The position numbers and the translations under genes are program-made. The notes beneath the pieces were generated by a model. That model was not told the origin of the DNA. It saw only the letters and a list, made by a program, of their open reading frames with translations, and did no database searches. Shown here in pieces: positions 22,690 to 34,356 of a stretch of 64,000 nucleotides of DNA. Every line of letters begins with the position of its first letter. The first letter of the stretch is position 1. The DNA lies in assembly GCA_021521415.1 (NCBI GenBank), contig JAIQDT010001122.1, positions 496,001 to 560,000 on the forward strand. Direction: 5' to 3'. This stretch comes from Bidens hawaiensis (Eukaryota; Streptophyta; Magnoliopsida; Asterales; Asteraceae).

Positions 22690-24560
22690 TTAGCCTTATC
22701 TATAGATAAGGTGACAACTCAAGCAAACATGGAAGTACCGATAAAGACATGTCACTTGTTTCGTATACGGCATAATCACATGACATATGATGTTATTGTT
22801 CGCTAGTACGGTATACTACATGTATTTGAATGAGTTTTTTTTTAATTATTATTATTATTTTTTTTTACGAGATATCAAACATCTATACTGATTTTGATGT
22901 TTTTGTCTTGACTCACGCATGAATACCAAGGAAAGCTACTATTATGGGAAAACCCTATTAAGTCAGGTTTTAAATATAAACAATAAAGATCTCAAGATTT
23001 AACCACCACCTCATAAAGAGAACAATTGCGCATAGTCATTGATGTATGAAGTTACATAAATATCAGCCACATGAATCTACGAAAATTTTTTTATTATCTT
23101 GTTAAAAATAATATAATTCTAGATGAATAAAACAACCCCTAGAGACCTCTTTTGTATTGTGAATCTAAATTTGGGTTTACACATAAAGACTAATTTCGAT
23201 TAACACAGGTAAATACAAGTGCGACTAATATTAGAAGTTAATCTTAAAACAAGTTTAAAATTTTAATAAATCATAGAAAAAACAATATAAAATACAAATT
23301 TTATGTTTTAAATTTAAATAAGACTAAAAATTACAAAGAAAGCAAATAATAATAATAATAAATAAATAAATAACCATCTAAGTATAACACTAGTTTGTTT
23401 CAATCACATATTGCATAATTTTAACCAAAAATATAGGTAACATTGTTTTAATCACGCCTCTTGATATCTCGTAATTATCTTAGTAACTTAATTTCTCACA
23501 TGATCCATCCTCTAATTACACACACACACACAAACACACACATATAAATTAAAAACTAAAGTGAGCGTGTAGACCTTTGCTCGTGCTTGGCTCGTTTAAA
23601 TACCGGACCATGACGATCAGCTCATTTACAACCGAGCCAAAAATCGACAAAGCATTTGTCCATCGGTCGAGCTGTTTGGAAAGTCCTACCACAAGCATCT
23701 AAAACAGGACATGCCCTTTAGTTCTCCATGACCAAAATTAAAAATAAAACAAAAACAGTAACTTGGGTTCCCCTTTTGTAGGCTTAAGAAGTAGTGCTTT
23801 CATGGTGAGTCAGACTACATCAATAGTTGCTTCATGTAAAGTGATCAAATACGAGAAAACGTGTCTTTACAACCAATACGTGTTTATACAATTTGAGTTT
23901 GATACTTTGGTTTCCTTACTCCTGAGCCCGTGGAGACTCTTAGTCAAGTTCGACAAGTCATGAATAGTAGCAGAGTCGCCTCCGAGAATCCCTTTAAATT
24001 TCGAGGCCATGACGAGGATAAAAAAAGTGCATTTCGTATCACACTTTTAATTATGTGGTAAATAATTTTGACAATTTTAACAACTGAATTGCATTTTCAA
24101 AGCCCAATACAGACAAAAGCAAAACGATTAAAAATTATAATCATAAAAAGTTACTAAAACAACATGAAAGCTTTTTCATAAAAACAACTCCACAAACGGA
24201 AATTTAACCCACGAACCTTTGTTTTCATACACCACCACTCTTTCCATTGCACCAAGGAGTTATTTTATAGAATTATATTTTAAAACAAAATTATATATAT
24301 ATATATTGTATATAATTTTTTTAACAATTATAGGCTTATCGGGAGAATGGATCGGGGTTTGTCGCCCTCCTCGACCCCCTTTGGGCCGGCCCTGAGCAGT
24401 AATGTTATGGCCATAAGATCTATAAATGTAATTTTTAAACGCTATTCAAAAAGGGTTAGTTGCGTTGCTTATTGCGTGTTTGTCGTCTATTTCAATGTAA
24501 CCCCTACTCGTTTAAATGAAAATGCCAGTTTGATGCAACTTAAAAAGATAAATTCAAATG
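22690..24560. other. Gene-free stretch upstream of YUCCA copy 3
   Basis: It is AT-rich with short CA, TA and A tracts. A 40-codon open frame near 23,900-24,025 has a protein-like composition, but I recognise no family. No other feature is supported. Confidence 0.4.
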
Positions 24561-24561
24561 A

Positions 24562-24885
24562 TCTAGTGGTGGTGTGGTAAGGGAGAGACTTAGTGTTCCA
24601 TGTGACCCAGGTTCGATTCCTATCCCAATATTTAGTTTCAGAGGCACCAAGGTGATGATGAGAGACTAGGTGAGTCGGTGACTTTCACTACTTGGATCCT
24701 TGAACTGAACGATTTTTATCTCACTGCACTGTCGTGCCTTTGGTCGAGTATTCACGGGCGCTGGCCTTAGGTGAGAGTTTTCCTGGATCGAAAGACGAGT
24801 GTATCCCACTGTGGCGAATTTAGCCAGTAGCCTATTTGAAGGATACGTTTACCCGTTAAAAAACAAAGAAAGAAAGAAAGAAAAA
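24562..24885 (+). mobile_element. tRNA-derived SINE
   Basis: A pol III A-box-like block (TGTGGTAAGGGAGAG) lies at about 24,574-24,588 and a B box (GGTTCGATTCC) at 24,610-24,620. The body continues to an A/G-rich tail at about 24,855-24,888. A second copy in opposite orientation lies at 37,090-37,375. It sits about 230 bp before the YUCCA copy 3 coding start. Confidence 0.75.
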
Positions 24886-25872
24886 AAAGGGGAAAATAAC
24901 TCATTTAACACAATTTTCAACATTAAAGTCGTCAAGTTAAGAAAAACAAAAGTCCATATTATGATGAGTGATGCATGGACCAAATTGGATACATTATTTG
25001 TTGGGTTGAGTGGCTTACCAAACTACCACGACAATAACAGGACCACACTTTCCAAGTCCTATTAATAACATTTGTAGCATTATTAACAATGAACCTCACC
25101 TTGTGCACCCAAACATCATGACAACCAGTGTTGAAACTACGGTAGCAATCATCGTTGGTGCGGGCCCAGCCGGCCTCTCCACCGCAGCAAGCCTCCACAA
25201 ACTTTCAGTCCCATACATACTTCTCGAACGAGAAGATTGTATCGCTTCAATATTCAACAAGAAGTCATTCGTCCGGTTTCATCTCCACTTGCCTAAACGA
25301 TTTTGTCAGCTTGCACACGTGCCTTTTCCCGATAACTATCCAACCTTTGTCCCGAGAACCGAGTTCTTGAAATACTTGGACGACTACGCGTCACGTTTCG
25401 ATATTAAACCTAAGTTTGAGAACTTAGTGAAGTTATGATGAGGATAAGAATCTATGGAAGGTGGAGACAAAGGTAATAAAAGTGTTTATGGTATTGAATA
25501 TTTTGGGCTAAAACGAACTTAAATCTGGAATTTCGGTTTTTTAATTTTTGAAAACTGTTCAATTTGGTTTTTTCGGATTTGCCATTTGAGCTTGTAAATT
25601 TTGGGGAAAAAATTTTAAAAATGACCAAATTAATGAACTTAGACTTAATTCATTTAGGCTAAAATATTTGAGTTAGATTTATTTAATTCTTATAAATTAC
25701 AAAAAATACAAAATTGAAAATGAAAATCTTTATATTCGTTAGTTTTTTTTGGTTTCTATTTGGGCAAATTCGAAACAAAACCGTAAGTTCAGTTCTTACA
25801 ATAACATAAAATCAAACCGGAGGTTTTGCAATGTTTTTTTTTGGTTCAATTTTTTCTGTTTCGTGCAAACTT

Positions 25873-25875
<3 letters not shown>

Positions 25876-25927
<52 letters not shown>
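25876..25927. repeat. TA microsatellite before exon 2 of YUCCA copy 3
   Basis: About 26 TA units in intron 1, at the place of the shorter tract in copy 2. Confidence 0.85.
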
Positions 25928-25935
<8 letters not shown>

Positions 25936-26414
25936 TATCCTCTATTAATAGATAATAGGTGATGGGATGCGGTGTTACGAGGCACGGTTTTTGGTGGTGG
26001 CTACCGGAGAAAACACTGAGCCGTTTATACCAGAGGTTGATGGGTTGAGTGAGTTCAAAGGTGAAGTTATTCACTCGACTGAGTATAAGTCTGGTGAAAA
26101 ATATGAGAACAAGAATGTTTTGGTGGTCGGAGCTGGTAATTCTGGTATGGAAGTTGCACATGATTTGTCGGAGTGTGGTGTCACAACATCCATTGTTGTC
26201 AGAAGTCCGGTAACTATATTAACTATTAAGCTTACATCATTTATATGTTTCTTTAGGTCTTGCATGTTAAGCTTATAAGTATAGGTATGATATTTTGTTC
26301 TCCAAATTAGATTTGAAGTGACAAGAAAAAATTAACAATTATTTTTATGGGAAATTAGTATAAGTTGATATATAGAACAATTTAATTAAACTGAATTTGA
26401 GAAGTGGTGGTGGT

Positions 26415-26600
26415 TTCAGGATTTTAAGATATTGATATGGTACCAAGTTGTAAAATAAGGTTTTGTTTTTTAAGATATTGATATGGTACCAAGTTGTAAA
26501 ATAAGATTTTGTTTTTTTAAGATATTGATATGGTACAGGTTGTAAAATAAGGTTTTGTTTTTTAAGATATTAATATGGAACCAAGTTGTGAGATAAGGTT
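26415..26600. repeat. Tandem repeat, four units of about 47 bp, in intron 2 of YUCCA copy 3
   Basis: The unit centres on AAGATATTGATATGGTACCA followed by AGTTGTAAAATAAGG. Unit 3 has lost a few bases and unit 4 has diverged most. It lies just left of the retrotransposon. Confidence 0.8.
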
Positions 26601-26658
26601 CTACAATCATTTTTCAATAATAAATCCAATAACTATGATCCCAAATTGAGTGAACAAG

Positions 26659-27666
26659 TGAAGAGGTAGGTTCCAGCAGAGCCCAGTTGGACCCGCAAGA
26701 CTCACCTCAAAGAGGGACGTCTGCGCAGTTGGACCCGCAAGACTCACCTTAAAGAGGGACGTCTGCGCAAAGACCAACTCGATCCGCAGGACCCACCACG
26801 CTCAGAGATGACGACCTTACGCGCAGTACGCAAGCTGTTCCCGCAGGAAAAGCCTCCCAATGGTGACGTACCCCGCCTGTTTCCGCAGCTGCGGATACTA
26901 GCCATCAGGGAAGGCTACCCGCACTAATAGCAAGGCTACACGCACAAGGCACTAACTCTTAAATGATTCAGTAATGTCACCTGAAGAAGGAATGAGCAAG
27001 CCGGGAATACTCCCGCCCAAAGCCGGGAATACTCCCGCCCAAATGAGCCAGTCCGTACGCTCCTGGAGGATCTTTTGTACTATACCTGCCAAGGTATGGA
27101 CAAAAGATCTGACCAAAGCAGCGACAGCTCACTGACAACAGTACGACGAGCAGCACGCTCTAGTACTTAATGTCACTATCAGGCGCTGCCTACTCACCAA
27201 CCCTTGTCGTGGCACGTACATAGCCTGCAGTTGGTGGAAAAGGAATAGTACACAGCCGGCCATGTCACTATCAGCCGCTGCCTACCCACCAACCACTAGC
27301 ATGGCACGTGCGTAGCCCACAGTTGGTAGAAAAGGAATATTATACAGCTGGCTGTACCTTCTTGGACACCTACATTCGGCTATAAATACTCCAACACCTT
27401 GGAACGGTATCATCATTTTGTATCTTATCTTCTCTCTAGCTATTTCTCTCTATATACACTTATATTCAGAGCAATCTAGTCTGATTCTCACGCCGGAGGG
27501 TGGTCACAAGGAGGTACCCCCCCCCTTCTCAGTGACGAGCTCACGGTGTCTGTTTTGCAGGTCATCAGAAGAATAACCATCTTTGCCGGACGTAACCCTC
27601 GTGGGAAACATCTACTTAACCCCCAGATTATCCGTAATCTGCCCGGGGTCACTTATTGTTTCTTCA
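26659..27666 (+). repeat. Left LTR of the gag-only element
   Basis: It is 1,008 bp. It holds internal repeats: a unit of about 47 bp twice (GTTGGACCCGCAAGACTCACC), an 18-bp CCGGGAATACTCCCGCCC repeated, and a unit of about 97 bp twice (TGTCACTATCAG...CTG). The TATA box is at 27,381-27,388. A C tract lies near 27,517. Confidence 0.95.
27381..27388 (+). promoter_or_regulatory. TATA box in the left LTR
   Basis: TATAAATA lies about 285 bp before the LTR end. The identical box in the right LTR is at 34,071-34,078. Confidence 0.6.
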
Positions 27667-27667
27667 T

Positions 27668-27681
27668 TGGCGCCATCCGTG
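27668..27681 (+). other. Candidate primer-binding site
   Basis: TGGCGCCATCCGTG starts two bases after the left LTR. The tRNA that would pair is not identified; only the first part matches tRNA-Asp. Confidence 0.5.
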
Positions 27682-27732
27682 CATAAAAGCTAGAACTTAT
27701 TTTTTTTCAGTTTTTTCAAAACTTCTGGAAAG

Positions 27733-29260
27733 ATGGTTAAGGTTACTCCGGTGCCAAGGCCAGCGAGTGACCAAGAAACCCCGGTAACCACAACCCCAAC
27801 TACTGGGGGGAACACCGGCGAGTACACAAATTTTAAGAGCACTACCCCGGTTACCCAAGCCGGGGCAAGTGCAGTAAATTTTACGAACACTTCCCCCGGT
27901 TACCCAAGCCGAGGCAAGTGCAGTAAACAATCCTTCACTGGGGTTCACCGATACCCAGTTGGAGAGACGACAGACGAGGCTCCCCCACCAAACACTTGAT
28001 CAAGTTAAAGCGTGGGCGGAAGCACGTCAGAAAGAATTCCAAGCTGAGTTGGATGAACGCTTACGTTCACTCCAATAGGCTGACGAATTCGGAAGTACTC
28101 GACAACAGCTCAACATGAGTAATGAGTGCGAGTATGATGATAGGGAAGAATCTGACAGTGACGCAAACCCACGCCATAGGGCGAAAGGGAAGCGTAAACA
28201 AGCAGATTTCCACAGAAGAAATTTTGGAGAAGCCTTCAAACCAAGGAACGTGGGTGGAAGCCCACGTGACTTCTCTAAAACCTTCAGACCAACTGTTGCA
28301 AATGCGGGAACGTCCAAATTTGCAAGGGACATTGCGGAAGCAATTGCCCCGAAAAGTGCCAAACAAATGTCCAACATAGGCACATATGATGGTATATCTG
28401 ACCCAGACAATCATTTGAACATATTCATAGCGGGGGCAACCGTCAGGAATTGGACGGAACCCACGTGTTGTTACATGTTCCAAATGACGCTTGTTGGGGC
28501 AGCCAGAGCGTGGTTTGACCGTCTACCGGTCCACCACATCTACGATTGGGCAGACTTCCAACAGAAGTTCAGCCAACACTTCAGTCAACAAAGAAAGTAT
28601 ACCGAAGAGCAATGGACGATCCTCAACTGCATCCGAGAGGAAGATGAGTCTTTACTCGACTTCATCACTCGCTTCAACTCAAAGAAGCTGAGTCTGGGTA
28701 CCATAAGCGAGGATCTTGTTCGCGCAGCTTTCATCCAAGGCGCCGAATACCCAGAGCTTATCCGCACATTGACGGGTAAAGATGGCATGCCATCCACATG
28801 GGATGCCATCATGACAGCAGCTAAACGCTTTGCGTAAATGGAAAAGCAACTGGGTAGAGATCTTCCCCAGAGCACAAACCTCTACACTCAGAAAACAAGA
28901 GAAAACAACGTCCTTACCGCCCGACTAAACAAAAAGAGGAAGCTAGGTATTTGGCAGTCAAGGGTAAACTTTGACACCTCATCCGGCTCGCACCCTCGGT
29001 TAGGCGGAAAGGATAACATGCAGTTGTCGAACCGGAACTCCAGATGGACGCCACTCACCAAAAGCGTCACCGAGATATTCGCCACAGAGAGGCTCCCATG
29101 GCCAGAGGCTCCAATTATCCGACAGCGTCCAAACGCTGATCAAAGCAAATCCTGTGACTTCCACAGGACAAAAGGCCACACCACCGAGGAATGCGTAGAC
29201 TTGAAGGACGTCGTCGAAGCATTCGTCAGAAATGGGAAACTCGCTCACCTCGTGGCGTAA
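27733..29260 (+). pseudogene. gag of the non-autonomous element, broken
   Basis: ATG 27,733 opens a Thr/Pro-rich N-terminus. A 49-bp direct duplication (copies starting near 27,851 and 27,900) shifts the frame. In the restored frame there is TAG at 28,076-28,078, then an open segment with the gag core at 28,370-28,835 (A-R-A-W-F-D-R-L-P block). TAA at 28,835-28,837 interrupts it. The same frame continues to 29,260 and holds a knuckle-like C-x2-H-x4-H-x4-C (CDFHRTKGHTTEEC) near 29,154. If intact it would form particles; this copy probably cannot. Confidence 0.8.
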
Positions 29261-29562
29261 TGGACGCTAAGCAGGCTAATGCGTGTAGAACCACAGTCGG
29301 GGAAAACACGGATGAAACTGCAGCTTCAATGTTGGAGACTACATACTGCGTAAACAACGAGATTCCGAACCAGGTGCATATCGGCTCGGAAGGCTCGATG
29401 ACACCCCCATCCCAAGAACATGGAAGGAAGCTCAATTACACAGGTTGCATGTAGATCAATTCCAAACTTGTAAAGAAAAGGCCCAGAGCCACTTCTAATG
29501 GAAATGATTCTCCTTATCACATTGACGCTGATGGTCTTACATTTATACTTATGAACTTTCCA

Positions 29563-30080
29563 CACTGATATGCCGGTATTCACCGCATAAATAAGTGTGA
29601 AAAGAAGTCGTTGCATGTTGACGGCGGCAAAACCCGCATAAACACAAAAAACGGCAAAAATTTCTAAGAGATGAGGACAACCTTCACGCAGGTCAGTTAT
29701 AGGTAAAGTTTGGTCATCCCACTAAATGAAAGTGACGGTCCTACCCGCACAATCATGATAGAGGAAACTGAACATTAACCTATTGACAACCGCGCGTCGA
29801 AAGGTTTAACTTATTCAAAACACTGATATGCCGGTATTCACCGCGTAAATAAGTGGGGAAGTCGTTGCGTGTGGACGGCGGCAAAACCCGCATAAACACA
29901 AAAAACGGCAGAAATTTCTAAGGGAAAGATGAGGAAATCCTTCACGCAGGTCAGTTATAGGTGAAATTTGGTCATCCCACTAAATGAAAGTGACGGTCCT
30001 ACCCGCACAATCATGATAGAGGAAACTGAATACTAACCTACTGACAACCACGCGTCGAAATGTTAACTTATCCAAAACAC
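29563..30080. repeat. Tandem duplication, two units of 258 bp
   Basis: Unit 1 starts at 29,563 and unit 2 at 29,821 (CACTGATATGCCGGTATTCA). They differ by a few substitutions and short indels. A further partial match to its GTGACGGTCCTACCCG motif lies near 30,218. Arrays between coding region and 3' LTR are common in Tat-branch elements. Confidence 0.85.
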
Positions 30081-30342
30081 TTGGAAAATTGCTAAGTTAA
30101 ACTAAAGTATGCATGAGCGAATCATATATTGTTTATGAGGCAAAACAAGTGCCAAATTAAACTATAATATGCATGAGCAAGTCATATAACGTTTATAAAG
30201 CAAGTCATCCAGTGAAAGTGACGGTCCTACCCGTACAAACATTTATATTTCATAAAAAATTCAAACATTACAAGAATGGCCAGGTATCTACCCGCCTACA
30301 GAAATATAAATCTATCCTAACGGTGGGAAGGGATCTCAAGGT

Positions 30343-33069
30343 TCAAACTTCAGGACCACTCCCTCCAAACCCACTTGAACCCGCACCATCAGTTGGTTGT
30401 GGCGGTTCAAGGAAAGTCTTGAGAATGGTTAGCCCATCATCAGCAGCAGCAATTTCGTTCACCTTCTCCACCACCGGATGCGGGAAGGCAGCATACTGGT
30501 TCACTGCTTGGTCATAGGCAGCTTCAGTGTCCACGTCATAAAGAGGGAAGTTGGAAGGCGGGATGCCCTTCTCAACAAACCCCAGACCAAGCAAGAAACC
30601 AGCCTTTTCCCCATCCTCATAGGAAGCGTTGAGGGCTGCGCTCATGGCATCGTCATAAGATGTGTTCGTGAAGATCCGATGCACAACCTACAAAAAAAAT
30701 ATATATCAAAAACTTTTATAAGTATAAAGAAAAGCGTAAAGACATTATGAAGCTACGCATACCTGCGACAACGCTTCTCGTAGAAGCCATTCCTTGGTAA
30801 TCAGAGCCTCCTGGAGGGCAGCTTGAGCTTGGTCACGGGCGCATTCGGCTTCATTTTTGTTAAGGTTGGCAAGCAACACTTCCTTAGCAGCAGCCTCTTC
30901 AACGCCTTCAGCTTACGCTCAGTGTGGTCAAGCATACCCTTCTGATCCAAGATCTCTTGGAGCTTCTTGGCGTCTTCCATGGCCAAGGCATCATGAGCCT
31001 GCTGGAGCCTCTCTATTTTGGCTTTAAGATCCTCATTCTCGGCGCGCACAGGCTCAGCAACAGCTTCAGCTTTGGTGGCCCTCTCGGTCGCATTCCGCGC
31101 AGTTTCCTTAGCCAACCTAAGCTGTTCGTTAACAGCTTGGGTAGCCTTGGAACGGGCCTCGAGCCGGGCCTGAACTTCAACCTCGAGGGCCTTGAAGGCC
31201 TTTTCCTTCTCTGCAGCAATGCCGGTAAGTCTCCTGTTCTCCTCCCGGATAGCCCGCGCCTGAGCCACTTCCTGGCTACGCGCCGTCTTTAACTTGTCGT
31301 TTTCACGACAAAGCAACTCGACGCGCGGCTGCATCCGGGCAAGGATAATCCGAAGCTCATTCGTCAGCCTACCCTCCTAGTAGCTAGACAAAGCTTCCCC
31401 CAACGCACCACTTGGGGCTGCGTGGCGCGCCCACTCGACGCAGTCCACAGCCGTCCGAAGGGTTGTTCCCCGGCGGATGTTCCACCGTGGAACATACACC
31501 TCATTGGAATCCGACACTGTAAAAACAAAAAACAGTTATGAAAAGATGATGCAAAAAAAAGGGCCAAAATAACCCTACGCACCTGTAGGGTCGACAACAG
31601 GCCGGTAGCCGCCAAACTCATCACCCGAACCTAAGGGATATCCATCCAAGAGGTCAGGCAGATGGGAAGGAGGCAGAGATTGGCTAGAAGCCCTAACGCT
31701 GAACATACCTGATGGACCGGCCGGGGACGAGGTAGTCGCCGGTGCCGGAGGCACGGTTGAAGCCGCCGCGGTAGAGACCATCGGAGGTGAACTCACTGGA
31801 GGTGAACTCACAACCGAGGCCGCCGCTGCGGAGGAGCCTGCAGAAAAAATCAGCGCCGGCTCAGTGAAGGATGCAGTGAATATGGCACTGACAGCCGGCG
31901 GAGATGACGTTACAGTTGGAACAGTTGCCTCAACGGGATGAGCAACTGAACCAATGCTGCAAACAGGCGCAGCTGCCTGGGTCATCGCCTCGGGTAGGTT
32001 GACCAAACCTACCGTCGTGGGTCCAGAACTGCTCCTTCCCGCATCACTTTGGAATGCGGTTACATCCACGCCTGCATGAAGACAAGATATTAAAAACAAT
32101 GGCGAAAAGAATTGCGGGTAAGATAAATAAAAAGTACTTACGAGTTTTCTTAATCTTGAAGGTTCTGACGGGCGGGGACGAACCCGATGGAACTGGCCTC
32201 TTCACGCCAGTCACCGTCGTAGAACTTGGTCGCGCGGAGGTGGCAGCTGTCTCAACCTCCGAGACAGTTGTCTCACCACCACCAGGGTTCCCCGCCGCCT
32301 CCTCACTTTCGGTCTCCGAGTCAGACCGGTTCCCCTGATCGGCAGTGGAGGCAACCTTCGCCTTGCCCTTCACGCTGGCAGCTTTCTTCTTCGTCACGAA
32401 GAAAGGACCATCTGCGGATTCCTCATCAGAAGATGACAAAATTAGAGAAACTCCAGCAGAGGTTTGAGCATGAAGAAGGCGAGGGTTAATGAAACCCTTA
32501 CCTGGTCGCGTGGCGCTCAGAATTTCGTGGCCTGGCGGGTAGACCTCCACAAACCGATCCGCCGTTTGCTCCAAGATGGGCAACTCGTTCTCGTCGAGAG
32601 CACGAGTACCCAGCCGAGCGGGACCACCGCTCTCACGCGGTTGCAGAAGCGACTGCAAGTTGTTCCCCTCTGACAATAAACAGAAACAGTTAGAAGAAAA
32701 ACCCTAAATCAGCAAAAAGATATGAAGCATACCGTAAGGGATAGAGTTCAAACCGTATTCGAGGACGATGGGAATCTGTGGCGCCTCTGCCCCAGCATCC
32801 TTCCATACAGTGTCAAGGCAAAACCCTTCACATACCTAGCACCCGCAGGGAATTGAAACCAAGAATACCTTGGAAGTAAAGTAACTATAAGACGAGTGTG
32901 GGTACAGTGTCAAGGCGAAACCCTTCACATACTTAGCACTCGCAGGGAATTGAAACCAAGAAGGGTCTTCTGGGCCATGCTTGTGGAAAGGGAAATAACA
33001 TCCCCGCAGAGCGGGAACGTTGAGAACTAGATTGTTTGAAGCTCCAAGATAGAATTGGTTGTTTAACAT
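30343..33069 (-). pseudogene. Spliced antisense gene inside the retrotransposon, encoding a coiled-coil protein
   Basis: Read on the - strand, five coding blocks are joined by four short introns with clear GT and AG ends: 32,670-32,732, 32,072-32,141, 31,517-31,582 and 30,688-30,762 (63-75 bp). Exons: about 32,733-33,069; 32,142-32,669 (acidic, Ser/Lys-rich, K-K-K motif); 31,583-32,071 (Ser/Ala/Pro-rich); 30,763-31,516 (long Glu/Ala/Lys/Arg heptad region, coiled coil); 30,343-30,687 (ends G-S-G-P-E-V, TAG or TGA stop). Damage is light: one in-frame TAG near 31,377-31,379, a frameshift near 30,916, and a 96-bp duplication in the first block. It resembles proteins annotated in plants as putative gypsy-type transposon proteins; the function is unknown. 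Confidence 0.7.
32810..32966. repeat. Direct duplication of about 96 bp in the first block of the antisense gene
   Basis: The stretch starting ACAGTGTCAAGGC is present twice (about 32,810 and 32,906) with few differences. It breaks the N-terminal reading of the antisense gene. Confidence 0.7.
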
Positions 33070-33334
33070 AATTGATCACTGTGTCTAAAACTACCAAAAC
33101 CCCGTGGAGAATCTACACAAGTGAAACTCAACGCTCCTGACTTGCGAGGAGGTTACACACCTACCCGCATCATACCCAAAGATCAAGCAGAAAAGTCGGG
33201 AATTTCTGCACGTGACATTAGGAAACCCGCGGGAAGAATCCCCGCGGAGAACCTTAAAACTAAACCCTTTTCAAAACCCCTTGCTTAAGTCCAAAAGTTC
33301 ACCTCACTTATTAACAATTCATGAGAAGAACATT

Positions 33335-33348
33335 GGACTGGGGGGACT
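33335..33348 (+). other. Polypurine tract
   Basis: GGACTGGGGGGACT directly precedes the right LTR; it is the usual second-strand primer site. Confidence 0.6.
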
Positions 33349-34356
33349 TGAAGAGGTAGGTCCCAGCAGAGCCCAGTTGGACCCGCAAGACTCACCTCAA
33401 AGAGGGACGTCTTCGCAGTTGGACCCGCAAGACTCACCTTAAAGAGGGACGTCTGCGCAAAGACCAACTGGATCCGCAGGACCCGCCACGCTCAGAGATG
33501 ACGACCTTACGCGCAGTACGCAAGCTGTTCCCGCAGGAAAAGCCTCCCAATGGTGACGTACCCCGCCTGTTCCCGCAGCTGCGGATACTAGCCATCAGGG
33601 AAGGCTACCCGCACTAATAGCAAGGCTACACGCACAAGGCACTAACTCTTAAATAATTCAGTAATGTCACCTGAAGAAGGAATGAGCAAGCCGGGAATAC
33701 TCCCGCCCAAAGCCGGGAATACTCCCGCCCAAATGAGCCAGTCCGTACGCTCCTGGAGGATCTTTTGTACTATACCTGCCAAGGTATGGACAAAAGATCT
33801 GACCAAAGCAGCGACAGCTCACTGACAACAGTACGACGAGCAGCACGCTCTAGTACTTAATGTCACTATCAGCCGCTGCCTACTCACCAACCCTTGTCGT
33901 GGCACGTACATAGCCTGCAGTTGGTGGAAAAGGAATAGTACACAGCCGGCCATGTCACTATCAGCCGCTGCCTACCCACCAACCACTAGCATGGCACGTG
34001 CGTAGCCCACAGTTGGTAGAAAAGGAATATTATACAGCTGGCTGTACCTTCTTGGACACCTACCTTCGGCTATAAATACTCCAACACCTTGGAACGGTAT
34101 CATCATCTTGTATCTTATCTTCTCTCTAGCTATTTCTCTCTCTATACACTTATATTCAGAGCAATCTAGTCTGATTCTCACTCCGGAGGGTGGTCACAAG
34201 GAGGTACCCCCCCCCTTCTCAGTAACGAGCTCACGGTGTCTGTTTTGCAGGTCATCAGAAGAATAACCATCTTTGCCGGACCTAACCCTCGTGGGAAACA
34301 TCTACTTAACCCCCAGATTATCTGTAATCTGCCCGGGGTCACTTAGTGTTTCTTCA
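33349..34356 (+). repeat. Right LTR of the gag-only element
   Basis: It is 1,008 bp, equal in length to the left LTR, with the same TG start, CA end and internal repeats. It is followed by the ACAAG target duplication. Confidence 0.95.

Larger units (their letters stand above)
26659..34356 (+). mobile_element. Gag-only LTR retrotransposon with an antisense spliced gene, inserted in the YUCCA intron
   Basis: It is 7,698 bp with two 1,008-bp LTRs that begin TGAAGA and end TCTTCA, and a perfect 5-bp target duplication ACAAG (26,654-26,658; 34,357-34,361). A primer-site-like TGGCGCCATCCGTG follows the left LTR and a polypurine tract precedes the right LTR. Gag is present but broken. No protease, RT, RNase H or integrase is found. 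A five-exon gene lies on the - strand between gag and the right LTR. Antisense ORFs in this place are known in the Tat branch of Ty3/gypsy, so I infer a non-autonomous Tat relative. About 15 LTR differences by eye (98.5% identity) mean a young insertion. Confidence 0.9.

Noticed and set aside
23763..24025. Possible gene upstream of YUCCA copy 3
   Set aside because: The frames are short, no motif is recognised and splice signals are weak; kept only as unassigned DNA.
24573..24625. Possible tRNA gene from the A and B boxes
   Set aside because: No cloverleaf can be folded and a second similar copy with a long body exists, so a SINE explains it.
25010..25117. N-terminal extension of YUCCA copy 3
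   Set aside because: It starts at GTG and has no counterpart in copies 1 and 2; the homologous start region is 25,089-25,118.
31013..31292. Sense-strand frames opposite the antisense gene
   Set aside because: They mirror the codon bias of the - strand coiled-coil exon and have no motifs.
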